NCBI GenBank assembly: GCA_003313425.1
Contig: NHZP01000012.1
Coordinates: forward strand, 186,001-250,000
DNA: 64,000 bases
Direction: 5' to 3'
From: Pseudopyrenochaeta lycopersici
Taxonomy: Eukaryota > Ascomycota > Dothideomycetes > Pleosporales > Pseudopyrenochaetaceae
The notes beneath the pieces were generated by a model. It did not search any database, was not told where the DNA came from, and saw nothing but the letters and a program-made list of their open reading frames with translations. Shown piece by piece: positions 1-10,859 of the stretch. The first letter of the stretch is position 1, and each line of letters begins with the position of its first letter. Both the position numbers and the translations under genes were made by a program.

Positions 1-1206
1 AACAGGCAAATTATAGCGTTTCCATACCCAGTTTAGTAGCTTACGAAATCCGTCTGGTGCGACACGTAGCCATTGCTGTGCTGAAGCTGGACCGATTTCC
101 TGGCCCTCGCTGTTTACTGGACCCTCCTCGATATTACTTGTCCAGTCATCTTCCGCAGGGTCTTCGGTTAATTGTCGTGCGTACTTCGTAGAATAGTGGT
201 TCATACCATAGAAAGCATTGATATGGGCAGTTTCACGGAGCAACTGAAGGTCTTCGTGCGTGAATGATGGCAGCCGTGAACCAAGGTACTCCTGCATTGC
301 CTCGGGGTAGTCTTTTCCTAGAAAAATAGTGTCTCCAAACCAACCAATATAGAACACCATCCTGCGCTCGGCGGCAGCGATATCAGCTTGGCTGGTCTCG
401 TCGTACGGCTCATAGTAGTGACCGTTCAGAACGATGGAAATGGTGCCTTTCTGTACTTGCTGGAACTCTGAGGCGTACACTTGTACGACCGAAGCGTGTG
501 AAAGGATTATTGTGTGCCCAACTCGCCATGGTTCCGTCGTCGTATCTGTATCTTTATCACGGCAATGACCAGGTGCAAGCGTGCCGTTGAGATGCGCAAA
601 TATAGAAATTATGTATGGTTCATTAAAGGTTACCCACTTCTTGACGCGGTCTCCAAATCGAGCGAAACATACTTGGGCATAATTCTTGAAATCCGCTCGA
701 AACTCTTCCGTATGTAGAAAACCTTGGTAACGGTCATATAGACTTTGAGGAAGATCCCAGTGATACAGTGTCACAACTGGCTCAATGCCATGCTTGAGCA
801 GCTTGTCGATTAACGCATTGTAGAACGCGATCCCTTCGTCATTGATGGCATCATTACGTCCACCGAGCGGGATTATACGAGACCATGAAATAGAAAATCT
901 GTAAGCGTCGACTTCAAACTTGTCCATCAACTCGATGTCCTCTTGCATCCGGTTGTAATGATCGCAAGTAACATCTGCGTTCTCTCCGTTTGTTCGCGAT
1001 GGCTCAAGATGGGAATAGACATCCCAAATCGACTCTCCTTTCCCTGCTTGGCCAGCACCACCTTCGACTTGATATGCTGCTGTAGCGGTACCCCAATGAA
1101 AATTAGGCGGGAGACGAAGCTCGGCGACCGGCCGATCGTGTCCAGATAGCTCGCTGTAGTGTGTAGTGACGTCCGCCGCCTGGAACATTGATGCCTCAGA
1201 AGACAT
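1..1206 (-). CDS. Beta-glucosidase, glycoside hydrolase family 1 (C-terminal part beyond left edge)
   Basis: A single open frame of 402 codons runs from the ATG at 1206 off the left edge, without introns. It shows the GH1 N-terminal strand (FHWGTATAAYQVEG, about residues 36-49), the YRFSISWSRI block (about 102-111), and TFNEP at 193-197 with the acid/base Glu196. The nucleophile motif (TENG) lies beyond the edge. The family hydrolyses terminal beta-linked glucose. The start (MSSEASMFQA) is not followed by a hydrophobic signal peptide, so a cytosolic enzyme is inferred. It is divergent from the GH78 gene over a 601-bp shared promoter, and an MFS sugar transporter lies beyond that. Substrate cannot be read from sequence; an aryl-glucoside or a rhamnosyl-glucoside product of the neighbour is plausible. 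Missing only its last 80 or so residues. Confidence 0.93.
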   Translation of the reverse strand, partial: MSSEASMFQAADVTTHYSELSGHDRPVAELRLPPNFHWGTATAAYQVEGGAGQAGKGESIWDVYSHLEPSRTNGENADVTCDHYNRMQEDIELMDKFEVDAYRFSISWSRIIPLGGRNDAINDEGIAFYNALIDKLLKHGIEPVVTLYHWDLPQSLYDRYQGFLHTEEFRADFKNYAQVCFARFGDRVKKWVTFNEPYIISIFAHLNGTLAPGHCRDKDTDTTTEPWRVGHTIILSHASVVQVYASEFQQVQKGTISIVLNGHYYEPYDETSQADIAAAERRMVFYIGWFGDTIFLGKDYPEAMQEYLGSRLPSFTHEDLQLLRETAHINAFYGMNHYSTKYARQLTEDPAEDDWTSNIEEGPVNSEGQEIGPASAQQWLRVAPDGFRKLLNWVWKRYNLPV

Positions 1207-1807
1207 GTTGGGCTAATATGAAAAGGTGCGAGGAATAATGCTTTCTTCTTCGAAATAGATTAATACTTTTTGCTGCTTTGGAAGAAAAGAAGCGTTATGC
1301 GATGAGCCATCTCGCCGGTTGGCAGCTTTAGCACACTTCGGTAGCAATTACTTCGCTCGGGTCAACGTTCTCCAGATCATGCTTCCGAGGCATAACCCTA
1401 GTCGCAAACAGTTTACGAAAAGCATGCTGATACCTTGTACGAAGCTGACATATTTCACCGGGCGTTGGCGCTGAACTTCGTACAAGATCAACTCGTTAGC
1501 GTCTTGGCACATGATCTGGCCTATGTCAGCCATCGCTGTCATCCGTCCGCGAGCTTCAACATGATCGAAGACGTAATAGATTCCACGAGTCCCATTGCTC
1601 TTATTGAGTTGTGTTGAATATCTGCTGATTTTCTAGGGTTACCGGCTGCATTTGACCTACGGTTAAGCAGTTGTGAATCCCTCGCTGATTGAAGTCGCTC
1701 AAAGTAAGTCCGAGTACTGAACCTCCATCCTGTATGAATGTCATGCTAACATATCTTCAATCTTATTTTAGCTCCTCCCTCTTTGCGAATTCATATTAGT
1801 CAAGAAC
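1207..1807. promoter_or_regulatory. Shared divergent promoter region of GH1 and GH78 genes
   Basis: This 601-bp region separates two divergently transcribed glycosidase genes, so it should hold both promoters. It contains a perfect 11-bp inverted repeat (arms 1434-1444 and 1476-1486). Small open frames here show no family resemblance and are taken as chance. Confidence 0.6.
1434..1486. promoter_or_regulatory. 11-bp inverted repeat CTTGTACGAAG / CTTCGTACAAG in the GH1-GH78 promoter
   Basis: The left arm at 1434-1444 is the exact reverse complement of the right arm at 1476-1486, with a 31-nt spacer. The inner 9-mer TTGTACGAA recurs in the promoter of the nearby sugar transporter (4882-4890) and between two MFS genes (19218-19226). 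Two inverted copies in one promoter are what a dimeric transcription factor site would look like; this reading is inference. Confidence 0.45.
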
Positions 1808-4551
1808 ATGGTGACAGTTTCAGACATCCGCTTCGAGCACTACCTTCCCTCAAATACGCTCGGAGTTCACGAATACCGGCCGAGGCTCTCATGGAAGCTT
1901 GAAATTGCACATATCGATTTTCAGCAGCATTACTATGACATAGAGCTTTCAGAAGGCGTCAATTCGCAGTATCCTTCAGTTTCAGTCGAAAGCGTAGCAT
2001 CGCCACTCTGCAATCTGGTCCCATGGCCATTTCAAAACGGCCTGAGATCCCGTCAAAACGTCTCAATTCGTATCAAGGTTCGAAATGATCAAGGGCAACA
2101 GAGTACCTGGAGTAGACCAGCGTTCCTCGAAACTGGCCTCCTCCGTCGAAGCGACTGGCATTGTGAACGTATTGCAGCGCCGTGGGCGCCCTATACCACT
2201 GGACCTGATTCTGAAGCGCTGTTTCGTAAAGAATTCCTGGTTACGGGTATTGTAGCCCATGCACGATTATATATAACTGCTCAAGGCGTTTATGAAGCCG
2301 AGGTCAATGGCAAACGGGTTGGGGACTATTTTCTTGCACCAGGGTGGACCTCCTACGATGGCAGACTTCAATACCAAACATTCGATGCAACCTCTATAAT
2401 CGTATCGAATGCCGCTAACTGTCTTGGAGTTCGCGTAGCTGAAGGGTGGTTCTGTGGACGAATTGGATGGGAGGGCGGACATCGCAACATCTGGGGGCCA
2501 TATCCTGCTTTGATGGCCCAGCTTGAAATTACATTCGCCGATGGTTCTGCTGAGACTATAATCTCGGGGTCTTCTTGGAAGGCTACCAAAGGACCCATTC
2601 GTCTTGCAGAGCTGTATGACGGCGAAAAGTATGACGCTACATTGGAAGTTGCGAATTGGTCACACCCTGGTCTGACCAACTGTGGTACTTGGGAATCAGT
2701 TTTAACTCTATCACCGCTGCCAGAAACAACCACACTCACTGCAGGAACCTGTGGCCCTGTGAGACGTCTTCAGGTGGTGAAGCCAGTACAATTGAATCGT
2801 AGCCCATCTGGGAAGTCAATCATTGACTTCGGTCAGAATCTGGTGGGCTACGTGAAGTTGAAGAATATCAAAGGCAAAAGAGGAGATAAAATCACACTTA
2901 AGCATGCTGAAATCCTTCAGCATGGAGAGTTATGCATTCGACCTTTGCGGATTTGCAAAGCCGTTGATGAGTACACGCTGCGAGGTGCTGATGAAGGAGA
3001 GACATATGAGCCTCGATTCACGTTCCATGGGTTTAGATACGTTCAGATCGAAGGTTGGCCTTCGAATCTGGAGCTTTCTTCGGTTGAAGCCGTTGTCTGC
3101 CACACTGATATGGAGATTGTCGGCTCGTTCTCATGCTCTGAGCCATTGCTCAACCAGCTTTATCAAAACATTTGCTGGGGTATGCGGGGAAATTTTCTTT
3201 CTGTGCCCACCGATTGCCCCCAGCGAGATGAGCGACTTGGCTGGTCTGGTGATCTCGCACTTTTTGCCCCAACTGCAGTACTAATATACGATTGCTTCGG
3301 AATACTATCGAATTGGTTGGTCGATATTCAATACGATCAATCGGTTCTCGGAGGGGTTCCACCCATGGTCAGTCCCAACGCTACAATCGTTGACCCAGCC
3401 TCGTGCAGGAGGTTGCCCTGTGCTATTTGGCATGACGTTACTGTCTTAGCGCCATGGGCACTTTATGAAGAGACTGGGGATGTAGCCATATTAGCTCAAC
3501 AATATCAGAGTATGCTTACTTGGATGAGTATTTTGCCGAGAAATAAGACCGGGGCAACGCATTTATGGGACAAGTCTGTTTTTCAGCTTGGGGTAAGAGG
3601 AAAGGAAGCCACTATTCTAAAAGTTAAACTTACTAAACAACGCAGGATTGGCTTGATCCAGCAGCCCCCCCAGACGCGCCCTGGATATCTCACACCGATG
3701 CCCAAATGGTCGCCAACATGTTTCTTATTCAAAGCTTAGAACTCATGGCCTGTATTTCGGAAATTTTGAACAGAAGCGCTGAGAAGTCTAATTTTGAAGC
3801 TGAAGCAATTGCTACGCGAGCACAATTCCACGAAGAATACGTCACCTCAAATGGTCGTCTTGTCTCCGATACGCAGGCTGCATATGCGATAGCAATTTGT
3901 TTCAAGCTTTTGACGCCTGTGCAGCAAGATCGAGCGGGTAAAAGACTAGCCACACTTGTAAGGAAAAATAATTTCAAGATTGGTACTGGTTTCGCAGCGA
4001 CTCCCTATATATGTGAGGCGCTTGCAATTACGGGACATACCCAAGTCGCGTATGCAATGCTGTTGGAGAAAAATTGTCCTTCATGGCTCTACGCTGTGAC
4101 TATGGGCGCAACAACGATGTGGGAGAGATGGGATAGCATGCTTCCTGATGGTACTGTCAATCCTGGCGAAATGACTTCTTTTAATCATTATGCATATGGT
4201 ACAGTAGCGAAATTCATGTACGAAAGAGTTGCAGGCTTGCAGCGACTGGAGCCTGGATGGAGAAGATGCAGGGTGGCACCAACTATTGGAGCGACTTTCA
4301 CGAGTGCGTCTGCTTCTCACGTTACGGCGCACGGGACGATACATTGCTCTTGGAAAAGAACTCCTGGAAGTGGGGAGCTTGAGATGTTTACTCTGAAGGT
4401 CTCAGTCCCTTATGGTATTACTCTTGAGATCGTCATTCCAGAAGACACTGGAGAGAGAAAGCAAGTTGTTCGACATGGGGAGTGGTCTTTCCAGACTTCA
4501 TTCGTGCGAGACTATGAATGGCCTGTAGAGCCTTTGAAGTCGAAGTCTTGA
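1808..4551 (+). CDS. Alpha-L-rhamnosidase, glycoside hydrolase family 78
   Basis: Exons 1808-3592 and 3646-4551 give 896 residues; the 53-nt intron has GTAAGA, a TACTAAAC branch site and CAG, and splicing restores LGDWLDPAAPPDAPW. The order is an N-terminal beta domain, a galactose-binding-like Bac_rhamnosid_N region (about 140-310), a concanavalin-like region (about 320-430) and the six-hairpin (alpha/alpha)6 catalytic domain. DCPQRDERLGW at 469-479 and the acidic WERWD near 755 are the conserved catalytic-cleft motifs of GH78. The family removes terminal alpha-L-rhamnose from plant glycosides such as rutin, naringin and some saponins. No signal peptide is visible at MVTVSDIRFEHY, so an intracellular enzyme is inferred. 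It is paired with GH1 on one side and an MFS sugar transporter on the other. Without splicing the frame looks truncated at 3739. Confidence 0.95.
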
Positions 4552-5382
4552 GAATTCCTCTTGGCGTGCACATCCTGTATGATGGCTAAAATTGGCACTA
4601 ACAAGAATCCACTATGTTTTCTGCCCTGGTCCCTGCAATGGGTGATCACCTGTGCCATAAGTGCCTGTTACAAACCTGATCTAATATCATTTCACCAAAA
4701 TGGATATTATCAAACAGCTTCGTACTGGCGCGGGAGAAGATTTGCATACGGAGTATTGCAATACGGTCTATACGGTGTGCAATTCGCTTGCGCGGGTATC
4801 TTTTGACGGAGCTCACATCACCTGAACCCAACATGTGAATTCAGACTCATGCGCGAAACTAGTGTAAGCCTACTCTGTAGCTTCGTACAACAATCAACCA
4901 ATGAGCTCCCGATGACCCACTCTGGCTACCGCTTCAAAGCAACGCCGATTTCAGAATGCCACCATGCAATGACCGGGGTGGTTCTCGGGGGTGATTCAAG
5001 AAACAATAGCCGATCGGTTTTTGATGTCCGCGGTACACCGTCCGTGAAGCTACACTCGGGATATTGTTTTGAGTCCGAGCTACACTCCGCACTCCAGAAA
5101 TGCCTCGGGCCCTTCCCCGCAAAGCGATATGCGTATCGGGCAATACATCCGCATTCTTACTGTTAGTCACCAGTTCTCCATACGACACAAGGATCGGACC
5201 TAGCAGTCTTTTCGTTCTAAGCGCGTTTGTGACCTGCTCGCCTGGAATTTGTGGCTGTATTGGCGATTCCAGACTCGGGATATACAAAGCCGAAACTCGA
5301 TCAAGATGTAAATATGTAAAGCTGGCATGAATCTCGATATTCAACATCTTTATGCCGAAGAATATTCCCGAATCCTCCCATC
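4552..5382. promoter_or_regulatory. Intergenic region upstream of the MFS sugar transporter
   Basis: This 831-bp gap holds the GH78 3' end and the transporter promoter. TTCGTACAA at 4882-4890 is identical to one arm of the GH1-GH78 inverted repeat, and CTTCGTAC recurs at 4718-4725. Open frames here have no recognisable domains. Confidence 0.45.
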
Positions 5383-7184
5383 ATGGTAACCAGTTCTGAT
5401 CCTTCCGTGGAAAAGCAGGCGTCAGCCATTTATCGCGCCGAAACCCACGATAATGCTCCCAGCCACAAGGATTTTGTTGTTGATGCTGCAGCAAAGGGTC
5501 AAGCTGTATCAGGTTACGAGACATTGACCCCGTGGGAGACAGTTAGGACTTTTAGATGGGCTACTTTGGCATGCTTCGCTGCGGCGTTCAGTGCTGCAAC
5601 AGACGGATATCAGATTGGGTACGTTCTCATCGATTAGACGAAGGTGTTGTTAGAAGTGACATGTTAATATGAAATAGTATGAATGCTAGCATCATCGCCA
5701 ACAAAGGTTTCGTCCAAGTCTTCGCCACAAAACGAAACGCAAAAGGCGCTCTGTTCCTCGAGTCTCCCATTCTCGTCGGCTGGAGCTGTACCCAATCCGT
5801 TGGCCAGATCATTGGCATGACCTCGTTACCTTTTCTCTCCAGCAAATATGGCAGAAAAGTTGCCATGTTCACGTACTGGTTCATTTTAGCCATGAGCGTG
5901 TTGGTTGAGTCGCTGGCACGAAAATGGGAAGTGTGGCTGGTTGGTAAACTTCTCGCTGGTATCGGTGTTGGTTGCCTACAGTCAACCCTGCCCACATATA
6001 TTTCTGAAGTTGCGCCTGTACGGATTAGGGGTGGCTTATTGATGTGCTACAGCTTCTGGTGGACGGTGGGATCCTTCTTTTCGTACATTGCACTGCAGAC
6101 AATGGCGAAAAAGCAACCGTACCACTGGCTCGAGCCTATCTACACGCAATGGGCACAAATTGGCATCATGCTAATCATATATCTTCTTTTGCCTGAGAGC
6201 CCGGCGTGGTGTGTCACAGCGAATAAATTAGAGCGCGCCAAAAAGGAACTCCGCAAGCTCAATGGAAAGGTTCCAGGATATGACATCGACCAGCAAGTTG
6301 AGATTCTTGTTCTTGCAGTTGAGCACGAGCGTGCTGTGGCAGCAGAACAAGGTCGCGAGCAATGGACAGCGATATTTCGGGGCACAGACGGCATGCGCAC
6401 CTTGATCTCACTTTGGACAAATATGTCGCAGCAATTCATCGGGCTTACGCTCTTCGGCACATTTGGCACGTATTTTTTCCAGCAGGCTGGTCTGAAGGAC
6501 CCATTCAAGATCAAGTGCATAACGTCATCGCTTAACATAGCGACAGTCTTAACTACGGTACTGATCGCGGATCGATTGGGGAGGCGGTGGATTGCTTGTA
6601 CGGGGACGACGATTTGCTGGACAGCTTGTGTATGCATTGGCATTCTGGGAGTTTCAAACAAAGTCCGGGCAACTGATTACTTGTTTGTGTTCTTCGCGTG
6701 TTGTTGGAGTGCGTACATGAATTCTTTAGATCTCGTCTATTGCATTTTGCTGACAACATCCTAGATATCGGTTTGACAGCCAATGGTGCAGCGGGCTGGG
6801 GCTACATTGGAGAAATCTCATCGCAACGTCTGCGACCATACACAGCTGGTTTTGCTGCCGCTTGTACGTGCGTCGCTGGTGTGGTCATGAACGTACTCGT
6901 GCCATACATGACAAACGCCAACGAGTGGAATTGGGGTTACAAGACAGGCTGGTTCTATGCTGGAGTTGGACTTCCGTTCGCCGTCGGAATTTGGTTCTTG
7001 ATTCCTGAAACTAAGGGGTGAGTCGAGATTGAGCGTCTGCAAAGATGTTTAGTCTACTAACGCTGTGTTTAGTCTTTCCGCTGCGGAGTTAGATGAGCTT
7101 TTCGAGAGAAAGATTAAACCGTGGAGATTTGCGAAGGCGGAGACAGCAACGCAACGTCTAATGAAGGTGCAGGAAAAGCACTGA
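5383..7184 (+). CDS. MFS sugar transporter (SP family, 12 TM)
   Basis: Exons 5383-5618, 5678-6708, 6765-7017 and 7073-7184 give 543 residues. All three introns (59, 56 and 55 nt) have consensus ends, and splicing restores DGYQIGMNAS and AAGWGYIGEISSQR. The signature GKLLAGIGVGCLQSTLPTYI, the E-x-AP-x-RIRG loop, the DRLGRRW loop and the C-terminal PETKGLS all belong to the sugar porter family, which imports sugars by proton symport across the plasma membrane. The first intron falls within the first transmembrane region, as is usual in fungal members. The gene lies 831 bp after the GH78 gene in the same direction, so it may carry the glycoside or a freed sugar for that pathway. Substrate is not readable; disaccharide, rhamnose or hexose are all possible. 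Confidence 0.93.
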
Positions 7185-9326
7185 TAAGGAAATACTACTT
7201 GAGCGTTGAGGGTAAACAGGACATAGGTTTTCGTTGCGCGGACACTACGACTTGTCATTTAGATAACGCACCTCCCTGCCGTTGATTGTGATCCATAGAT
7301 TGTTGTGCCAGGTTTGGAAGGAACGGCCACCATTTAGTGAACTTCCTTAATAAAATGGCTCTATAAAAGATTCCTAGTGGCTTTTATTATTTCATTTCGC
7401 ATGATAGGATAACAGTTCATTGTAGGCTAGTATCGAGCTAATTTTCGACTTCCCAAAATGAAAATGGGTCCACGGCGCCCTCTACGAACCAATAGCCGGA
7501 GTTGATATGCTGTTCTCCATGCCTAAGAGACAGTCTGAAATTGAACTACATCTATCCAGTGCCTACAAAGTCACATTTTGCTGTTCGATAGGGGCATTGT
7601 TTCCCAATTAAACAGATCATGAAAGGACCATCATCTCTTTTGCAACCACCTGCACGCTGGCCTCCGAAAGGAGAATGACCATATATTTCGAAGACTTTGG
7701 TTTCAAGGAAGCCAACGTAATCTACACTCTCTAATTTTGCTATTATCCCATTTTAAGGATGCATAGCAAGTTGGTAAGTTTTCGACCAAGAGCAATCCTG
7801 ATCCTGAGGTTCTCTACTCAGCATCATCAATACAGCACTGGCACTACAGCAGAGGAACTGAAGCTCGAAACCAAGGATGATCTCGATAAGGGCCGAATTG
7901 CCTTAAGCAATGCAGTTTGCATATCCCAGGGCGTTTCACCATTGTCACTATACCGAATTCACTGAGCATTATTGTATCCAGACATATTGTTTTAACACTC
8001 TGTATTGCCTCTGGTGGCCCACAAGTGGTACTCAACATGCCAGTTGCCATGGTCGTACGTTCACGTCTTCAATTATAAGCCGAGGAGTTGGCGCATGCGT
8101 AGTTAGGGCTGTCACAATTGGTACACCGCTTCCAACCACTCTGCCCAGAAAATATCGTTATTGTATACCAGGAAGTACAGCCCTCTTGCAGAATCGATAT
8201 GAGCGCTACCAGCGGGGCAACTCAACTACTCGTTGTATACTAGCAACTGGCGTTTAAGACATCATTTTACTAACCCATCTCTCTCCAGCAGGGTTCTATC
8301 CATGTAACATTTATGGTCTTGCAGAGTTGTTCATTGACTAAAAGGATAACTATAGTTACTTGACTTTTCCAGATACTTCTATTGTATGACATAGAGCCTC
8401 TGAGAAGCAGCGAGATAAGGAAGCAAAGTAACTTGATGTCCGTTTCGAGTGCCAAGAAATATCGAGTACATGTAAGGGTGCAAGCAAGATACCTGTTTGA
8501 AGAGCGCTTCAGCTGCGGCTTTCAGCAGTGATCCAGCCTCAGTTACGTTGTCGTTGTCTGGCTGGGGTTGCACAAGTTCCTCAACCGTTTACTATGATTG
8601 GGATTATTACTGCTCTTCTTCTTCTTCTTCTTCTTCTTCTTCTTCTTCTTCTTCTTCTTCTCATATGTAAAACAAAGGGAAAAGCGGGCGAAAGTAAATT
8701 TTTACAGCCGCGACTACATTGCCTTGTGTAGGATGTACGCGCTGACTAAAGTGGTAATGTAGTGATAATTTTGCTTTCTATCTTAACGAACCCCCTGGAG
8801 CCTACATTATTGTATTTATCTGAAAGGCTTGGCTTTTGCTGACGCGGTTCCGGGGCAGCCGCCGTAATCGCTAACTAAGACGAAGATACGCAGAACATTG
8901 CTAGCTATGCCAAATTAGTAGCACTTTATACAATAAATGTTTACCAACGCTCATTCATGTCGCCTATAACAATGCTGTGTTGAAGGCGGATCTACGTGCT
9001 GTGCAATGTTTTACAAGTAGAAACCGTGCAGCGCATAGTAGAAGCGAAGGAATAATATAAAAAACAAAGAAAGTTTTCTGCTAACCTACATTTGTTGTTA
9101 CTTGTACTTTGTGCTACCCATATTTTCACACTTAGAAGTTTAAACTGAGTTGTTAATTCGTCTCTAGTATAATTGAATAATAACATTATCTGTATCATAG
9201 CTAGAGCAGGTTCGTCATATTCTAAATCCTTCTAATTTTTCCACAAACTCTATGTATTACGGCGACTGCCTACATTTGGCTGCCTGTTAAGGGTGAAGAG
9301 TTCGTGATGATTCTAACATCCAGCAA
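7185..9326. other. 2.1-kb region without a convincing gene
   Basis: The region holds the (CTT)15 microsatellite and scattered short frames. One, 7759-7965 (+), has an N-terminal GTAAGT...CTCAG intron candidate and a charged stretch (TAEELKLETKDDLDKG), but I cannot extend or identify it; it may be a decayed gene. Confidence 0.4.
8615..8659. repeat. (CTT)15 microsatellite
   Basis: Fifteen uninterrupted CTT units (GAA on the other strand) occupy 45 bp of intergenic DNA. Pure trinucleotide runs of this length are normally length-polymorphic between isolates. Confidence 0.97.
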
Positions 9327-10859
9327 TCAGGTAAGAGCTACACCAGAAGCAGCGAGGGTGACGTAGAAGAGCTTCGTCTGTCCAGTAATAATCATGCGGC
9401 CCTTGCCAGCAAACTGGAAATTGGCTGCAACGGTGCCTGTGTAGATCTTGCCGATGAGCTTTCCTGAGGTGTTCCACACATGGACACCGTCGCCGCAGCC
9501 AGAATAGACGCGACCCTTGGAGTCGGTATGGACGCCTGCCACTTTGTTAGCAAGTTTTTCGGATTTCCATGAAGAGTTTGGCAACGAACCATCTGGAATG
9601 AAGGAAGGGACATAGGCAAAGGTCTTGCGGTTCTGCCAAGTACCATCTTTGTTCACGTCAAACTGATACACGGATGCAGGTGAAGAAAGATTACGGCCAT
9701 AGAAACCAAGTGCGATGCCGGTGTCAGTCACATACGCACGGTTACCGTCAGGTGAAAATGTGATACCTGTTGGCTGTGAGCAAAATACGGGTCAACAGGC
9801 GAATATCAAACTAACCATTAGGAAGCGTGAAGTCGTCGGCGACCGCAGCGACCGCACCAGTGGCGAAGTTGTAGCGGTAGACTTGGTTGCGCAGACCCGG
9901 AGGAGGGCGGAAGTCCTGAAGAAATCCATACAGAGTATCTGTGAAGTAAAGATCGCCATTGCGAGGGTGAACGACCAAGTCGTTGAGTGAATTGAATTGG
10001 CGACCGAAGTAATTGTTCAAGAGGGCTACGTTGCGTCAGAATTGAGCGTGAGAATCTCGCTTTTCGCAGGGTGTTGCTTACTGGTTGTGTTATATGGTGC
10101 CTGGGGGTTCATGACATAAAGTGCCGACGGGACGTTCGCACCTTGGCCTTCACCGGCAAAGATGATCTGGCCCTTATAATTTGTACCGCCTATAGCAGAT
10201 CAGCAAACTTGAATCTGTGACTCGAATAGGCCGCACGTACCATTGGGATTGATGACCTGGGGGTTCGTCGTGTTGACGACGGTGACGGTTGCGGCAGCAA
10301 GAGTTCCATTGCGCACTGCCTCTGCCTCGGCAAGGGAGATTTTTTGAATGATAGAGGATTTGTTCAGACCTGTCCCTGCTGCCGGAGCTCCAGCATTCTG
10401 GACGAAGAAGACTTCATCACGAGGGGGGTGCCTAATGTTTCGGATCACCGCGTCAGTGGGAGCTTCGCCATAGTGTGGCAGAGATGTTCAACCTACCATA
10501 CAACTGCTTCGTGAAAGATGGGATCTGTATCCGAAGATGCGATCAAAGTCAGAGACGGGTTGGATCCAATTACATCATAAAATTCATTATCGTAAATGTG
10601 GAATGGCTTGGCGGTCAGAGACTCTTGAGTGACTCCAGGCCAGAGAAATACCTAGTCCCGGTCAGAGTGGTGCATGTCATAACAAGTTGCAAGGTGAGCC
10701 AGGACGTACTGTGGAGTCGTTGGCTACTGCAGGTGGTGGGACGGAATCCAAAACATTAAACGTCTTCTGATTGACGATCTGGGCAGTTGAAGGTACGTTC
10801 TGCGCGAAAGCCCTTCCGACAATGATGCCGGCGCCCAGGATGGCGACAGTAGACGGCAT
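9327..10859 (-). CDS. Secreted lactonohydrolase, SMP-30/gluconolactonase-like beta-propeller
   Basis: Seven exons (10710-10859, 10497-10651, 10241-10431, 10082-10189, 9816-10025, 9590-9766, 9327-9535) give 399 residues. The ATG at 10859 starts a signal peptide (MPSTVAILGAGIIVGRAFA); an upstream in-frame Met would bury it. The body matches fungal lactonohydrolases: VVWHPPRDEVFFVQNAG, FNSLNDLVVHPRNGDLYFTD (metal site N and D) and DGVHTDSKGRVYSGCGDGV near the end. Such enzymes open aldono- or pantolactone rings; this one should act outside the cell. The last intron (9536-9589) is 54 nt, a multiple of three without a stop, so an unspliced 417-residue form would also read through. Its link to the glycosidase genes upstream is only by proximity. 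An aldonolactone from oxidised sugars is one possible substrate. Confidence 0.88.

Noticed and set aside
3593..3739. Frameshift or truncation in the GH78 gene
   Set aside because: A 53-nt intron explains the frame change and restores the conserved LGDWLDP segment.
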